Shown here in pieces: positions 63,628-64,000 of a DNA stretch of 64,000 bases. The DNA lies in the NCBI GenBank assembly GCA_934229535.1, contig CAKQDS010000007.1, forward strand, positions 1-64,000, in the 5' to 3' direction. Source of the DNA: an uncultured Anaeroplasmataceae bacterium. Lineage in GTDB: Bacteria; Bacillota_I; Bacilli_A; Acholeplasmatales; Anaeroplasmataceae. The notes under the pieces were generated by a model. That model had not been told where the DNA came from, searched no databases, and saw nothing but the letters and a program-made list of their open reading frames with translations. Within the stretch, counting starts at the first letter, position 1. Every line of letters begins with the position of its first letter. Position numbers and translations under genes: made by a program.

Positions 63628-63633
63628 ATTATA
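63628..63633 (-). promoter_or_regulatory. Probable -10 element of the membrane protein pair
   Basis: TATAAT on minus about 27 bases before the start codon at 63601; no convincing -35. Confidence 0.45.
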
Positions 63634-63644
63634 TCATTTTTTTA

Positions 63645-63673
63645 AAAAAAGAAAAGAACTAAAAAGTTCTTTT
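63645..63673 (-). terminator. Terminator of glmU
   Basis: AAAAGAACT (63652-63660) and AGTTCTTTT (63665-63673) with four-base loop, followed on minus by CTTTTTTT. It overlaps the stop codon. Confidence 0.8.
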
Positions 63674-64000
63674 AATAAAATCATTTTCTTTCGTATCATT
63701 ACTTACTGTACATCCAGCAGCAATGAAGGTGTTTTTAGCAATATTTATAGGTGCAATTAAATTAACATTACTACCAATAAAAGCATTATCCTGTATAATT
63801 GTTTGATGCTTTTTATTTCCATCAAAATTACAGGTTACAACACCACAACCAAAATTAACATCATTACCGCATTTAGTATCACCTATATAGGTTAAATGAG
63901 CACATTTAGTATTATTATTAATTTCTGATTTTTTAATTTCCACAAAATTGCCTATTCTTACGTTATCACAAATTATAGTTTCCTCTCTTATATTAGCATA
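63659..64000 (-). CDS. glmU: GlmU, C-terminal part, cut by the window edge
   Basis: The reading frame stays open to the window edge. The visible 113 residues are left-handed beta-helix repeats of the acetyltransferase domain of GlmU: VRIGNFVEIKKSEI, then CAHLTYIGDTKCGNDVNFGCG, VVTCNFDGNKKHQTII, and FIGSNVNLIAPINI, ending in DFIKRTF. The catalytic His of the acetyltransferase site is the H in AHLTYIGD. GlmU makes UDP-GlcNAc. The first two thirds lie outside the window. Confidence 0.9.
   Translation of the reverse strand, partial: YANIREETIICDNVRIGNFVEIKKSEINNNTKCAHLTYIGDTKCGNDVNFGCGVVTCNFDGNKKHQTIIQDNAFIGSNVNLIAPINIAKNTFIAAGCTVSNDTKENDFIKRTF

Noticed and set aside
1..64000. Mycoplasma-like genetic code (TGA as Trp)
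   Set aside because: pyrB and spoVM end at TGA, and Trp residues in spoVM and elsewhere use TGG.
1..64000. tRNA, rRNA, insertion sequence or prophage genes
   Set aside because: I read the gaps and found no tRNA-like cloverleaf, rRNA segment, transposase, integrase or phage structural gene.

Overview
The window is a 64 kb piece of a low-GC, low-coverage-of-regulators Firmicutes chromosome, most likely an uncultured gut member of the Bacilli/Erysipelotrichales side. The evidence is the very AT-rich sequence, strong Shine-Dalgarno sites (AGGAGG, GGTGAT), a PyrR attenuator and a T-box, and a stripped-down copy of the Bacillus subtilis gene order rlmN-(prpC-prkC)-rsgA-rpe-(thiN)-spoVM-rpmB-(asp23)-fakA-recG-(fapR)-plsX-rnc. 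TGA is used as a stop (pyrB, spoVM), so the code is standard and this is not a mycoplasma. A 26-codon spoVM gene and a Cse60-like gene point to a spore-forming or formerly spore-forming lineage. Nearly all genes lie on the minus strand; only rpmB, a CmpB-like membrane protein and a glycosyltransferase are on plus.

Layout. 1-8.5 kb: dipeptidase, flavin reductase-like protein, CPBP protease, DNA polymerase III alpha with a degenerate PHP domain, and a two-gene unit of an XRE-TPR regulator and an Ig-like surface protein. 8.5-12 kb: nth, dnaD, dapB, rnc, plsX. 12-24.8 kb: a BspA-like protein, recG, fakA, rpmB, spoVM, rpe, rsgA, an orphan PASTA protein, rlmN and T-box-controlled pheST. 25-31 kb: small membrane proteins, a putative alpha-glucan-binding protein, an RNA methyltransferase, an ABC-F ATPase and a CBS protein. 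30.9-34.4 kb: an anaerobic pyruvate formate-lyase operon, pflA-thioredoxin-like-pflB, in which PFL is split into a 676-residue catalytic part and a separate 77-residue glycyl-radical protein. 34.5-38.3 kb: a very large secreted pectinesterase lipoprotein with two catabolite-repression (cre) sites on its promoter. 38.4-43.2 kb: rsmH, rpmF, yceD, a short RecQ, a processive GT2 and ybaK. 43.4-52.9 kb: the complete de novo UMP operon pyrB-pyrC-carA-carB-pyrK-pyrD-pyrF-pyrE behind a PyrR-type attenuator. 52.9-62.3 kb: an unusual type VII secretion-like locus. 62.4-64 kb: two membrane proteins and the 3' end of glmU, cut by the window edge.

How it fits together. Energy metabolism looks fermentative and anaerobic (PFL with radical-SAM activase). 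The pectinesterase and its cre sites, plus TGTAAA/TTTACA palindromes in front of other genes, suggest a plant-polysaccharide user with CcpA control. The most novel-looking region is 52.9-62.3 kb: one WXG100 protein, a WXG100-sized partner lacking the WXG motif, a soluble FtsK/SpoIIIE ATPase with no FHA or membrane segment, two unknown proteins, and two paralogous coiled-coil/polytopic membrane proteins, one carrying BspA-type leucine-rich repeats. No EssA, EssB, EsaA or EsaB homologue is recognisable in this window, so it may be a divergent, reduced T7SS. The other notable points are the naturally split PFL, the hidden spoVM gene, and the PASTA protein left where the PrkC kinase should be.
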